A stretch of 64,000 nt of DNA from Petrimonas mucosa. GTDB taxonomy: Bacteria > Bacteroidota > Bacteroidia > Bacteroidales > Dysgonomonadaceae. Below, one piece after another: positions 9,687 to 17,132 of the stretch (position 1 is the stretch's first letter; each line of letters begins with the position of its first letter). The notes below the pieces were generated by a model. It saw only the letters and a list, made by a program, of their open reading frames with translations. It made no database searches and had not been told where the DNA came from. Made by a program: the position numbers and the translations under genes. Location: assembly GCF_900095795.1 (NCBI RefSeq), contig NZ_LT608328.1:3651001-3715000 (forward strand), given 5' to 3'.

Positions 9687-9772
9687 ATCGAGTAGGATGC
9701 AAAGATAGGTAATTACTCCTAACTTTGCTATCCTCTCACACCACCCAACGTACGTCTCTCGTATTAGGCGGT
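9687..9772 (-). other. group II intron catalytic domains V and VI
   Basis: On the minus strand, domain V runs from ACCGCC (9772) to GGGTGGT (9740), a hairpin with an AGAG loop and a CGC in the position of the catalytic triad. Domain VI follows: GGAT..GCAAAG pairs with CTTTGC..ATCC, and the GAGAGG/CCTACTC base leaves a bulged A, the expected branch point, seven bases from the 3' end. Confidence 0.82.
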
Positions 9773-9783
9773 TTCTTCAATGT

Positions 9784-11178
9784 TTAACCGTAATTGGCCG
9801 TTAAACTGTAAAGTCCCGTTTTCTTGAACCATTCAAGGTTCATTCCCTCGTGTGCAGCGTGGGTCATTGACAGTCTAAACCATCCCTTAGAACTTCCCGC
9901 CGTTGTCCAGCTCCGGTTCCAAGGAACGCCCAACTTGGTCAAGAACCTGGCTATGCCCAACGCCCGTTTGCATTGTTTTAAACGATAGCATCTTAATCTA
10001 CGACGAAGCCAAGCTTCAAGGTTGCGAAGACGACTTTTCATCTTTGCGTGCTTGAAGTAGTTTAGCCAGCCTCGTAGAACGGGATTTAGCTCGCTTATTA
10101 ACTGATCGAAGCTAATGCCCCTGTTGCGTTTGGTAAGCGATTTTAGTTTCGCCTTGAAGCGTTGTTCGCTCTTTCGGCTTAATCCTAAACTCCCGCCTTT
10201 TAAGATAGTATGGCCGAGATAATTGAGTTGATGAGGACGGACGATATGGCTCTTTTCCTTGTTTATTCTTAATCGCATCCGATTTTCGATAAACTTGGAG
10301 AGGCTTTGCATCGATCGCTCCGCGGCTGGTTCGCTTCCGACCATTATGATAATATCATCGGCGTAGCGTACAAAGCAGTGTCCTCTCCGCTCTAACTCCT
10401 TGTCCAGTTCGTCTAAGACGATATTCGACAACAGGGGTGATAGTGGGCTGCCTTGCGGTGTCCCTTTCACCCGTTGATTGGCCATCCCCCCGATTAGCAT
10501 TCCTGCTCGAAGAAATTTACCTATCAACTTAAGTACGCGCTTGTCACCAACGCGAGTACTTAACTGCCAAAGCAATCGGTCGTGATTCACCTCGTCAAAG
10601 AATTTTGCCAAGTCTATGTCGATAACCCAATCCTTTCCTTCGGCCACGTATTCGCCCGCTTTACGTAATGCTTGATGAGCGTTACGCCGTGGACGAAAAC
10701 CGTAGCTGTATTCGGAGAATATAGGGTCATAACGTTTCGACAGTACTTGGCTTATCGCTTGTTGTACCAAGCGATCTTTGACCGTGGGAATACCCAGTTG
10801 GCGTTTCCCGCCATCAGGCTTCGGGATTAATACCTCTTTAACTGCCGTAACTTGGTATGTGCCTGTCATTAACTGGCGTTGAAGTTCTCGGTGGTGGCTG
10901 TTAAGCCAATCTCTAAGTTCGTCAACGGTCATCCCGTCAATGCCCGCACTTCCCCTGTTACTGATTACTTGCCGCAATGCGGCATCAAGATTCTTTAAGT
11001 CCGTTATATCACTCATTAAATCTTGGGTTAAGGCTCGTTCCTCTTTGCAACCTGACAACCACTCGTCCCGTACCAAACCGCTTCCTGAACTGAATACGTC
11101 AGTCCCCTTCACCTTTTGGCCACGCTCCCATTCGTCAAAAAGACTCATCTGTAAGTTCCCGTGTTTACCTGGGTTCAT
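9784..11178 (-). CDS. ltrA: group II intron reverse transcriptase/maturase
   Basis: Intron-encoded protein of 464 residues that helps the intron RNA fold and splice, and copies it into DNA. RT blocks in order are GSAGIDGMTVDELRDW, IPKPDGGKRQLGIPTVKDR, SYGFRPRRNAHQA, DIDLAKFFDEVNHD, GTPQGSPLSPLLSNIVLDEL, the catalytic CFVRYADDIII, and KSHIVRPHQLNYLGHT. The group II maturase-specific (X) domain then follows, with LNPVLRGWLNYFK. The chain ends LYSLTANYG with no HNH endonuclease, as in IIC elements. Start taken at ATG 11178. The flanking domain V/VI shows this is not a retron, DGR or defence reverse transcriptase. Confidence 0.93.
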   Translation of the reverse strand: MNPGKHGNLQMSLFDEWERGQKVKGTDVFSSGSGLVRDEWLSGCKEERALTQDLMSDITDLKNLDAALRQVISNRGSAGIDGMTVDELRDWLNSHHRELQRQLMTGTYQVTAVKEVLIPKPDGGKRQLGIPTVKDRLVQQAISQVLSKRYDPIFSEYSYGFRPRRNAHQALRKAGEYVAEGKDWVIDIDLAKFFDEVNHDRLLWQLSTRVGDKRVLKLIGKFLRAGMLIGGMANQRVKGTPQGSPLSPLLSNIVLDELDKELERRGHCFVRYADDIIIMVGSEPAAERSMQSLSKFIENRMRLRINKEKSHIVRPHQLNYLGHTILKGGSLGLSRKSEQRFKAKLKSLTKRNRGISFDQLISELNPVLRGWLNYFKHAKMKSRLRNLEAWLRRRLRCYRLKQCKRALGIARFLTKLGVPWNRSWTTAGSSKGWFRLSMTHAAHEGMNLEWFKKTGLYSLTANYG

Positions 11179-11579
11179 AATGGTCGTTACAATTTACAAA
11201 ATAACTGCTCCTTAATTGAAAATTCAGCCCTTCCCTGTATTGACGTTACTCAATATTTATAGCGGTACTATGGCCTCTGCTGACTTCTCTGCCCCTTTCG
11301 GGTTAGAGACCTCCTACGTTAAGTGCATTATCTTCCTGTTAATACTACTGCATTTACTACCCCGGGTTACGGACGGCTTTAGGGCGTCTGTGTTTATTGC
11401 CACATTACCCCCCGGGTAAGCCTTAGTATGCAGTTTCTGTTCGTTAGTACCAACTTTTGTTTTAGGCTTCTTTCAGGTTATACCTCGCGGTAACACCCTT
11501 GCCATCAACTAACGGTTCTCGCCAAAATAAGCCCGCTCGGGACTTTAACCCTATAGATAATGAACATGCATAGCAAACA

Positions 11580-11611
11580 AAAAACCGAACTGCCTTTGCA
11601 ATTCGGTTTTT
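11580..11611. terminator. bidirectional intrinsic terminator downstream of rng
   Basis: AAAAACCGAA (11580-11589) and TTCGGTTTTT (11602-11611) form a perfect 10-base stem with A and T runs built into the arms. On the minus strand it ends the rng transcript about 27 bases after the stop codon. The group II intron begins immediately beyond it. Confidence 0.9.
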
Positions 11612-11618
11612 ACTTGTC

Positions 11619-11636
11619 GTTCCGCATCTGCGGAAC
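11619..11636. repeat. short perfect hairpin after the rng stop codon
   Basis: GTTCCGC (11619-11625) and GCGGAAC (11630-11636) pair around a 4-base loop, placed between the rng stop and the terminator hairpin. It has no T run of its own and may protect the 3' end of the message. Confidence 0.5.
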
Positions 11637-11637
11637 T

Positions 11638-13206
11638 TTATTTCATTTCAACCTCTTCTTTCAGGTCTATCTCGTTGTTGTCCTTATCGTAGAACTGGTA
11701 TTGCAGGAATCCCAGACTTTGGTTGGGTATCACTTTCATTGCAACGCCATATTTCTTTTTCCATTTGTATTTCAACGAAATAAGACCCTGTTGTACATAA
11801 GCCGCAACATATGGATGTATGTGCAGACTGAATTTCTTCACTTTTAATTTGTTGGCCAGATAGTCGATCTTTCCTTCCAATGTGTCGGTAAATAGAATGG
11901 AGGATTTGATCTTTCCTTTTCCAAAGCAGGTGGGGCATACCTCGCTTGTAGCCAGTTCCATTTCGGGACGCACGCGTTGGCGCGTGATTTGCATCAACCC
12001 GAACTTACTCAATGGGAGAATCTTATGTTTTGCCCTGTCGGATGCCAGCAGCTCGTTCATCTTGTTGAAGAGCTTGTTGCGATGTTCGCCCGAGGTCATG
12101 TCGATGAAGTCGACTACAATGATACCTCCCATATCGCGAAGACGCAACTGGCGGGCAATCTCCTCGGCAGCTGCCAAATTCACCTCAAATGCGCTCTCTT
12201 CCTGTCCGAGCGACTGCTTGTTCCGGTTGCCGCTGTTCACGTCGATGACGTGAAGGGCTTCGGTGTGCTCGATAATGAGATAAGCGCCGTTCTTGAATGT
12301 AACGGTTTTGCCAAAGAGCGATTTAATCTGTTTGGTTACGCCAAAGTTGTCCAAGATGGGCGTTGCTCCGTTATAATGCTTTACCACGTTTTTTCGGTCG
12401 GGAGCAATGATGCTGACATACTCGGCGATCTGTTTTGCCACACCCGGATCATTGATGTGGATCTGCTCAAACGAAGGGCTGAAAATATCTCGAAGCAGAC
12501 CTACTGTCCGTCCTGTTTCTTCGAAAACCAGTGATGGAGCTTTTGCCTTGGGCAACTTCTCTGCAGTCTCCTCCCACCGTTTGACCAATACTTTTAACTC
12601 TGCATCAAGTTCTGCTACTCTTTTGCCTTCGGCATTGGTACGTATGATCACGCCGAAGTTTTTAGGCTTGATGCTCTGTACGAGTTGACGAAGACGCGCA
12701 CGTTCCTCGCGTGACTTGATTTTCTGCGAGACCGATACCCTCTCTATAAACGGAATCAAGACCATGAATCTACCGGCAAATGAAATTTCGGCAGTCAATC
12801 TTGGGCCTTTGGTTGAGATAGGCTCTTTTGCAATCTGCACCAGCACCTCCTGTCCAACCTTCAACTTGTCCGATATGGAACCCTCTTTCTCGATCTCGGG
12901 CAGCAGCTTCATTTTCTGCAATAATGGTATCTTCTTCTTGTCTTGTACCGTCTTCAGAAAACTCGCAACAGAATTAAATTCTACCCCTAAATCCAAATAG
13001 TGAAGAAAAGCGTCCTTTTTGTGTCCTACATCTACAAATGCAGCATTCAGCGCAGGCATCAACTTTTTGACCCTGCCTAAATAGATGTTTCCAACCGCAA
13101 AAGATTCATCCTGGCTCTCTTGCTGTAACTCGACCAGTTTCTTGTTATCGAGCACCGCCAGCGTGATCTCCTTAGGCTGAACATCCACTACAAGTTCGCT
13201 TGCCAC
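11638..13206 (-). CDS. rng: ribonuclease E/G family endoribonuclease
   Basis: Single-strand-specific endoribonuclease involved in mRNA decay and rRNA 5'-end maturation, 522 residues, RNase G-like in lacking the long C-terminal scaffold of RNase E. It has an S1 RNA-binding domain (GNIYLGRVKKLMPALNAAFVDVG), the 5'-sensor and RNase H-like parts, catalytic-site aspartates in HVIDVNSG and VVDFIDM, and a CPTCFGKG zinc-link motif. The start appears to be GTG at 13206, giving MASELVVDVQPKE, the normal N-terminus. Upstream on the same strand are a tiny basic protein gene and HU, an arrangement common in Bacteroidota. Confidence 0.94.
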   Translation of the reverse strand: MASELVVDVQPKEITLAVLDNKKLVELQQESQDESFAVGNIYLGRVKKLMPALNAAFVDVGHKKDAFLHYLDLGVEFNSVASFLKTVQDKKKIPLLQKMKLLPEIEKEGSISDKLKVGQEVLVQIAKEPISTKGPRLTAEISFAGRFMVLIPFIERVSVSQKIKSREERARLRQLVQSIKPKNFGVIIRTNAEGKRVAELDAELKVLVKRWEETAEKLPKAKAPSLVFEETGRTVGLLRDIFSPSFEQIHINDPGVAKQIAEYVSIIAPDRKNVVKHYNGATPILDNFGVTKQIKSLFGKTVTFKNGAYLIIEHTEALHVIDVNSGNRNKQSLGQEESAFEVNLAAAEEIARQLRLRDMGGIIVVDFIDMTSGEHRNKLFNKMNELLASDRAKHKILPLSKFGLMQITRQRVRPEMELATSEVCPTCFGKGKIKSSILFTDTLEGKIDYLANKLKVKKFSLHIHPYVAAYVQQGLISLKYKWKKKYGVAMKVIPNQSLGFLQYQFYDKDNNEIDLKEEVEMK

Positions 13207-13238
13207 AATTTATATAGTTTAAATAATTAATAATCAGG

Positions 13239-13262
13239 CTTTCTGCTCCGCTGAGCAGAAAG
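13239..13262 (-). promoter_or_regulatory. hairpin in the rng leader
   Basis: CTTTCTGCT (13239-13247) and AGCAGAAAG (13254-13262) form a 9-base perfect stem with a 6-base loop, 33 bases before the GTG start of rng. It could be a 5'-leader structure used in autoregulation, as known for enterobacterial RNase E; that role is inference. Confidence 0.4.
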
Positions 13263-13306
13263 CTGTGTTCTCTCGAACACTCTCCAATAAAATGGTTATA
13301 CACAAA

Positions 13307-13342
13307 GAACAAACTTGTTCGATACAATCTTTAAGTTTGTTC
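13307..13342 (-). terminator. possible attenuator/terminator between the small basic protein gene and rng
   Basis: GAACAAACTT (13307-13316) and AAGTTTGTTC (13333-13342) are a perfect 10-base inverted repeat with a 16-base loop. On the minus strand the stem is followed by TTTGTGT, a modest T run, about 36 bases after the stop of the 30-residue gene. Confidence 0.45.
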
Positions 13343-13378
13343 TTGTATGTAAGTGTGTTAAGTAAAAGTTTAAAAAGA

Positions 13379-13471
13379 CTACTTCTTCTTTTTATGTCTG
13401 TTTTTTCTCAGTCTTTTTTTCCTTTTGTGAACAGCCATTTTATGCCTTTTTCTTTTCTTTCCGCTTGGCAT
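13379..13471 (-). CDS. AURKAIP1/COX24-domain small basic protein (bS22-like)
   Basis: A 30-residue protein beginning MPSGKKRKRHKMAVHKRKK and ending in four lysines, so nearly all residues are Lys, Arg or His. This is the recognised pattern of the tiny AURKAIP1/COX24-domain proteins of Bacteroidota, related to the mitochondrial mS38 and mycobacterial bS22 ribosomal proteins, and it probably binds the small ribosomal subunit. ATG at 13471, stop TAG at 13379-13381. It lies between the HU gene and rng on the same strand. The identification rests on sequence pattern and position. Confidence 0.82.
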   Translation of the reverse strand: MPSGKKRKRHKMAVHKRKKRLRKNRHKKKK

Positions 13472-13507
13472 CTTCTTTAGTTTTTAAATTTTACGTAATT
13501 CTGCTAT

Positions 13508-13795
13508 TTATTTGGTGGTGTTATCCTTTACCTGAGCAACAAAAGTCTTTGCCGGTTTGAAGGCAGGTATATTGTGTGCGGGTATAATGATGGTGGTGTT
13601 CTTTGAAATGTTGCGAGCAGTCTTTTCGGCTCTTTTCTTTACGATAAAGCTACCGAAACCTCTTAAATAAACGTTCTCATTATTTGCCAACGAATCCTTT
13701 ACAACCTCCATAAAAGACTCAACCGTAGCCAAAACAGATGCTTTATCCACACCCGTATTCTTCGCAATTTCGTTTACAATGTCTGCCTTAGTCAT
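13508..13795 (-). CDS. HU-family DNA-binding protein
   Basis: Nucleoid-associated histone-like protein, 95 residues, the usual HU/IHF length. It bends and compacts DNA as a dimer. The N-terminal helix MTKADIVNEIAKNTG, the strand VYLRGFGSFIVKKRAEKTARN and the DNA-binding arm around IIIPAHNIPAFKPAKTF match the family. It is first in the HU, small basic protein, rng series on the minus strand, with its own promoter upstream. Confidence 0.94.
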   Translation of the reverse strand: MTKADIVNEIAKNTGVDKASVLATVESFMEVVKDSLANNENVYLRGFGSFIVKKRAEKTARNISKNTTIIIPAHNIPAFKPAKTFVAQVKDNTTK

Positions 13796-13851
13796 TTTAT
13801 TATTTTTTTAATGTTAATGATAATATAGTTAATTCTTAAAATTTTGGACTG

Positions 13852-13880
13852 CAAATATATAGCTTTTTTTTCATCCCAAA
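13852..13880 (-). promoter_or_regulatory. promoter of the HU gene
   Basis: On the minus strand a TTTG (13880-13877) is followed after 17 bases by TATATTTG (13859-13852), close to the consensus spacing of 19-20. It lies 57 bases before the ATG. Confidence 0.6.
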
Positions 13881-13968
13881 AAATAAATGGGATTTTATTT
13901 TATTTTTTTCACTCATTTTCTCCTATATACCTTTTTTTGACGTAGTTTTGCAACTGATTCCCGTCAAA

Positions 13969-15039
13969 ATGAACAAACAAAGCAACGACAACCTGCTCAG
14001 CAGACAATTGCAGGAGTGGTACCGCCAATACCGGCGAGACTTGCCCTGGAGAGACTCGAACAATCCCTATGCCGTATGGGTTTCGGAGATCATCTTACAG
14101 CAAACCCGTGTAAATCAGGGACGCGACTATTTCCTCCGGTTCATGGAGAGGTTTCCCGATATCGAGTCGCTGGCGAAGGCTCCCGAGGATGAGGTGATGA
14201 AGTGTTGGGAGGGACTGGGTTATTACTCCCGCGCAAGGAACCTACATGCTGCAGCCAGACAGGTGGTGGAGGAGTTTAAGGGCCACTTTCCGGCATCGCA
14301 TGACGAGATGCTTCGGCTCAAGGGCGTGGGAGAATACACTGCAGCAGCAGTTGCATCGATCGTGTTCGGGCAACCCTACCCTGTTGTCGACGGGAATGTT
14401 TTCAGGGTATTATCGCGGCTCTTTGCCATTAAAGAGCCGATTGACACCTCAACCGGAAGAAAACTTTTTACCGGAACGGCCGCAGCCATTCTCGACCCGC
14501 AGGACCCCGGCACCCATAACCAGGCCATCATGGAACTTGGCGCACTTGTCTGCACGCCCCGGCTCCCCCGGTGCGGAGAATGTCCGCTACAACACTACTG
14601 CATGGCTTTTGAGAGAGGGGAGGTCTCCGCCTTCCCCGTAAAAAAGGGGAAGCCGGTTTTGAGGAGACGCTACCTCAACTACTTCCATATTGAACAGGAC
14701 GGATTTACCTTTATCAGGAGAAGAGAAGATGCCGACATCTGGAGAAATCTCTATGAGTTTCCGCTGATCGAGACCGAAACCGAAAGTGACCTTGCTGCAT
14801 TGCAGTCCGATCCCCGGTTTCACACCCTGTTTCCTCCCGACAGTGAGGTCAGTTTCAGGCATGTGTGCCGGCTCAAGCATCTGTTGACGCACCGGATTAT
14901 CCACGCCGATTTCTACCGGGTGGAACTTCCCGGAACGAAATTTCCCGCTCTGGAAGGGGACTTTCTCCGGATCGGGAGTGCCTCCCTGTCTGAATATCCG
15001 GTATCACGGCTGCTCCAGAGATATCTCGAAACAATTTAA
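13969..15039 (+). CDS. mutY: A/G-specific adenine DNA glycosylase
   Basis: Removes adenine mispaired with 8-oxoguanine, starting base-excision repair. The 356-residue protein has the HhH-GPD fold (LKGVGEYTAAAVASI) with the catalytic aspartate in VVDGNVFRV. Its 4Fe-4S loop has Cys195, Cys202, Cys205 and Cys211 in the C-x6-C-x2-C-x5-C spacing, and a C-terminal NUDIX-like domain recognises 8-oxoguanine. Start chosen at ATG 13969; a TTG seven codons upstream overlaps a promoter-like TAGTTTTG. It leads into ssb and gldE, an order also known from flavobacteria. Confidence 0.95.
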   Translation: MNKQSNDNLLSRQLQEWYRQYRRDLPWRDSNNPYAVWVSEIILQQTRVNQGRDYFLRFMERFPDIESLAKAPEDEVMKCWEGLGYYSRARNLHAAARQVVEEFKGHFPASHDEMLRLKGVGEYTAAAVASIVFGQPYPVVDGNVFRVLSRLFAIKEPIDTSTGRKLFTGTAAAILDPQDPGTHNQAIMELGALVCTPRLPRCGECPLQHYCMAFERGEVSAFPVKKGKPVLRRRYLNYFHIEQDGFTFIRRREDADIWRNLYEFPLIETETESDLAALQSDPRFHTLFPPDSEVSFRHVCRLKHLLTHRIIHADFYRVELPGTKFPALEGDFLRIGSASLSEYPVSRLLQRYLETI

Positions 15040-15047
15040 ATGTAAAA

Positions 15048-15078
15048 CTTGCAGGAATCAAAATAATCACTAATTTTG
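15048..15078 (+). promoter_or_regulatory. promoter of ssb
   Basis: CTTG (15048-15051) and TAATTTTG (15071-15078) are separated by exactly 19 bases, one mismatch from the full Bacteroidota consensus. ssb starts 40 bases further on. Confidence 0.65.
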
Positions 15079-15117
15079 TTTTGAATTGATTATTGAGTTA
15101 AACCAAATTTTTAAGCT

Positions 15118-15558
15118 ATGTCGGTAAATAAAGTTATTTTAGTAGGGAATGTGGGGAAAGATCCGGAGATCAAGTATTTTGACAACGACAACGTAAAAGC
15201 GAATTTCCCACTGGCAACCAGTGAGCGGGGGTACACGGCGGCAAACGGGACACAGGTTCCGGAACGCACGGAATGGCACAACATTGTTTGTTGGAGAGGG
15301 TTGGCACAGATAGTTGAAAAATTTGTGAGAAAAGGCACTCAACTCTATATCGAGGGAAAGATCCGTTCGCGTTCATATGACGACCAGAACGGTGTGAAAA
15401 GATATATCACTGAGATCTATGCCGATAACGTGGAGATGCTGAACCGCAAGGCAGGATCAGCCGAAGGCTCAGGTCTTCAGAGTGATAAACACGAAACTCA
15501 CTTCACGGGACCGGTCGATTTAGGCGACAACTCCGAAACTGATGATTTGCCGTTTTAA
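15118..15558 (+). CDS. ssb: single-stranded DNA-binding protein
   Basis: Coats single-stranded DNA during replication and repair and recruits partner proteins. The 146-residue protein has the N-terminal OB fold (MSVNKVILVGNVGKDPEIKY, ERTEWHNIVCWRGLAQIVEK, GTQLYIEGKIRSRSY) and a flexible tail ending in DDLPF, the conserved protein-interaction tip. The last codons overlap the -33 element of a perfect promoter for the region downstream. Confidence 0.96.
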   Translation: MSVNKVILVGNVGKDPEIKYFDNDNVKANFPLATSERGYTAANGTQVPERTEWHNIVCWRGLAQIVEKFVRKGTQLYIEGKIRSRSYDDQNGVKRYITEIYADNVEMLNRKAGSAEGSGLQSDKHETHFTGPVDLGDNSETDDLPF

Positions 15559-15576
15559 AAAAAGATTGTAATTTTG
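15546..15576 (+). promoter_or_regulatory. consensus Bacteroidota promoter inside the end of ssb
   Basis: TTTG (15546-15549), exactly 19 bases, then TAATTTTG (15569-15576): a full match to TTTG-N19-TAnnTTTG. Transcription should start near 15581, just where a large foldable region begins. Confidence 0.8.
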
Positions 15577-15580
15577 CGGG

Positions 15581-15790
15581 GAGTGATTTGTGCTTACCTG
15601 ACGGGGGGCCGATGACGGGAGAGAAAAGTTTTCGGCTTCCCGTTCTCCTGAGCACAAACCATTCTCTTTTGTATTATTAACTCAACTTTCGCGAGCATCG
15701 GTCAAAAGGTCTTGTAGGTTAACAACAAGATCATAGGCACGCAAGCGACAAATGGGTCGCAGATGCCTGCGAAACTAAAAATCACTAAAT
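15581..15790 (+). ncRNA. candidate structured RNA between ssb and gldE (own promoter)
   Basis: The region from the predicted start to just before gldE can fold into a closed multi-branch structure. AGTGATTT (15582-15589) pairs perfectly with AAATCACT (15779-15786). Directly inside, GTGCT (15590-15594) pairs with AGCAC (15651-15655), enclosing a hairpin with ACGGGA (15615-15620) and TCCCGT (15638-15643). A second domain is closed by TTTCGC (15687-15692) plus GCATC (15695-15699) with GATGC (15762-15766) plus GCGAAA (15769-15774). It holds the hairpins TCTTGT/ACAAGA (15710-15730) and GCGAC/GTCGC (15745-15760). It could be a free-standing RNA or the leader of gldE. No known RNA family was recognised. 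Confidence 0.5.
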
Positions 15791-15799
15791 TTAGCCCCC

Positions 15800-17128
15800 T
15801 TGGATCCTGATCCGTTTTCATTGCTACATCCAGAAGCACAGGCAGCCGTACTTTCTGCTGCCGACTACCTGCTGATTGTGCTCACCCCGATTCTTATATT
15901 CATCGATGCGATCATTTCAGGCGCAGAGGTTGCATTCTTCTCCCTCAATCAGGAAGAGACCGAAGAGATCCATACCGATACCGATCCGAAATCAAAGCGG
16001 GTTTCCCGCCTGCTCAAGAATCCGGAGAGGTTGATGAGCGCCTTGGTCATTGCATACAACCTGCTGAACATAACGCTTATCGTATTGCTCTTCCACCTGC
16101 TGGGGCTCATCCCCCACTTTGCCGGTAATCCCGGCAGCACCATACTTTCGCTGCTGATAATCGCACTCTTTCTCTTCTTGCTGGTTGAGATCGTACCCAA
16201 GATGTACGCGTCACAACGTTCACTGCTCTTTGCCCGTCGCCACTCCCGGGTTATCGGGATCATAAACCGCCTTATGGAGCCCTTCACGTCGTGGATGGTA
16301 AATCGAAGCATCGGTTTCGGCAAAAGTGCCATCGGGAAAAGGTATGAAATCTCGATGGACGACCTCTCCAAGGCGCTTGAAATCACATCGGGAGAGATCC
16401 AGCAGGAACAGGAGAAGGAGATGCTGGAGGGTATCATCCGATTCAAGGACAAGACAGTGGAGGATATCCTGGTCTCAAGGAGCGACATGGTGGCCCTCGA
16501 CATTACCACTTCATTCAGGGAGGTGATCAGGTTTATCGTGGAGGCGGGTTTTTCCCGGATCCCTGTTTTCGAGGAGAGTCCGGACAACATCAAAGGTATC
16601 CTCTATGTCAAGGACCTGCTGCCACACCTTATCAAGACAGACAATTTCCGCTGGCAGTCCCTGATCCGCCCCGCCTACTTTGTACCGGGGACAAAACGGA
16701 TCGACGACCTGCTCGAGGAGTTCAGGGCCAACAAGAACCACATGGCCATTGTGGTGGACGAATATGGTGGCACATCTGGACTGGTGACGATGGAAGATAT
16801 CCTGGAGGAGATTGTTGGAGATATCAGCGATGAGTACGACGAAGAGGCAAAACCTTTCTACACGCTCGCCCCGGACGGCTCATACATCTTTGAAGGGAAG
16901 ACGTCGCTCGACGATTTCATCGAGGTGACCGGCGTTCCGGAGAGGGATTTTGAAAAGTTGCAGGAGGAGGCTGATACCATAGCTGGATTGGTGCTGGAGC
17001 TAAAGGGAGACTTCCCCAAACGGAAGGAGCTGGTGGAGTACAAGCGGTATGGATTCCAGGCGGAAGAGATGAGCAAGCGGAGGATCGTGAAGGTCCGCTA
17101 TATCCCTCCAAAAGAGGAGAACAACTGA
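15800..17128 (+). CDS. gldE: GldE-type CBS-domain membrane protein (HlyC/CorC family)
   Basis: 442 residues: an N-terminal CNNM/DUF21 membrane domain (YLLIVLTPILIFIDAIISGAEVAFFSLN and further segments to about residue 150), two CBS domains (around MVALDITTSFREVIRF and MAIVVDEYGGTSGLVTMEDILEEIVGDI), and a C-terminal CorC_HlyC domain. Related proteins act in divalent-cation export; in Flavobacterium gldE is linked to gliding through gldD, but non-gliding Bacteroidales keep it. The start is taken as TTG 15800, giving a DPDPFSLL N-terminus, since no ATG lies before the first membrane segment. The next gene starts 4 bases after its stop. Confidence 0.85.
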   Translation: MDPDPFSLLHPEAQAAVLSAADYLLIVLTPILIFIDAIISGAEVAFFSLNQEETEEIHTDTDPKSKRVSRLLKNPERLMSALVIAYNLLNITLIVLLFHLLGLIPHFAGNPGSTILSLLIIALFLFLLVEIVPKMYASQRSLLFARRHSRVIGIINRLMEPFTSWMVNRSIGFGKSAIGKRYEISMDDLSKALEITSGEIQQEQEKEMLEGIIRFKDKTVEDILVSRSDMVALDITTSFREVIRFIVEAGFSRIPVFEESPDNIKGILYVKDLLPHLIKTDNFRWQSLIRPAYFVPGTKRIDDLLEEFRANKNHMAIVVDEYGGTSGLVTMEDILEEIVGDISDEYDEEAKPFYTLAPDGSYIFEGKTSLDDFIEVTGVPERDFEKLQEEADTIAGLVLELKGDFPKRKELVEYKRYGFQAEEMSKRRIVKVRYIPPKEENN

Positions 17129-17132
17129 GACG

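Larger units (their letters stand above)
9687..11565 (-). mobile_element. group II intron (IIC-like) inserted behind the rng terminator
   Basis: Self-splicing retroelement of about 1.9 kb on the minus strand encoding the reverse transcriptase at 9784-11178. The 3' boundary at 9687 is well supported: minus-strand domain V and VI sequences are followed by CCTACTCGAT, a typical intron 3' end. The 5' boundary is uncertain. Either the GTTCATTATC starting at 11565 or the GTTTGC starting at 11578 could be the first bases; neither is a perfect GTGYG. The AGGGTTAAAGTCCC stem and the CGAGGTATAACCTGAAAGAAGC-like region of domain I lie just inside. A IIC subclass is inferred from three points: the encoded protein has no endonuclease domain, domain V carries a CGC, and insertion is next to a terminator. 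Confidence 0.88.

Noticed and set aside
9784-11178. Retron, diversity-generating or defence-type reverse transcriptase
   Set aside because: The protein has the group II maturase domain, and intron domains V and VI flank it; no msr/msd or template repeat was seen.
15581-15790. Direct assignment of the ssb-gldE region as 6S RNA or signal recognition particle RNA
   Set aside because: Length and end pairing would suit 6S, but the two-domain interior is not a single hairpin with a central bubble. The SRP core motifs are absent.
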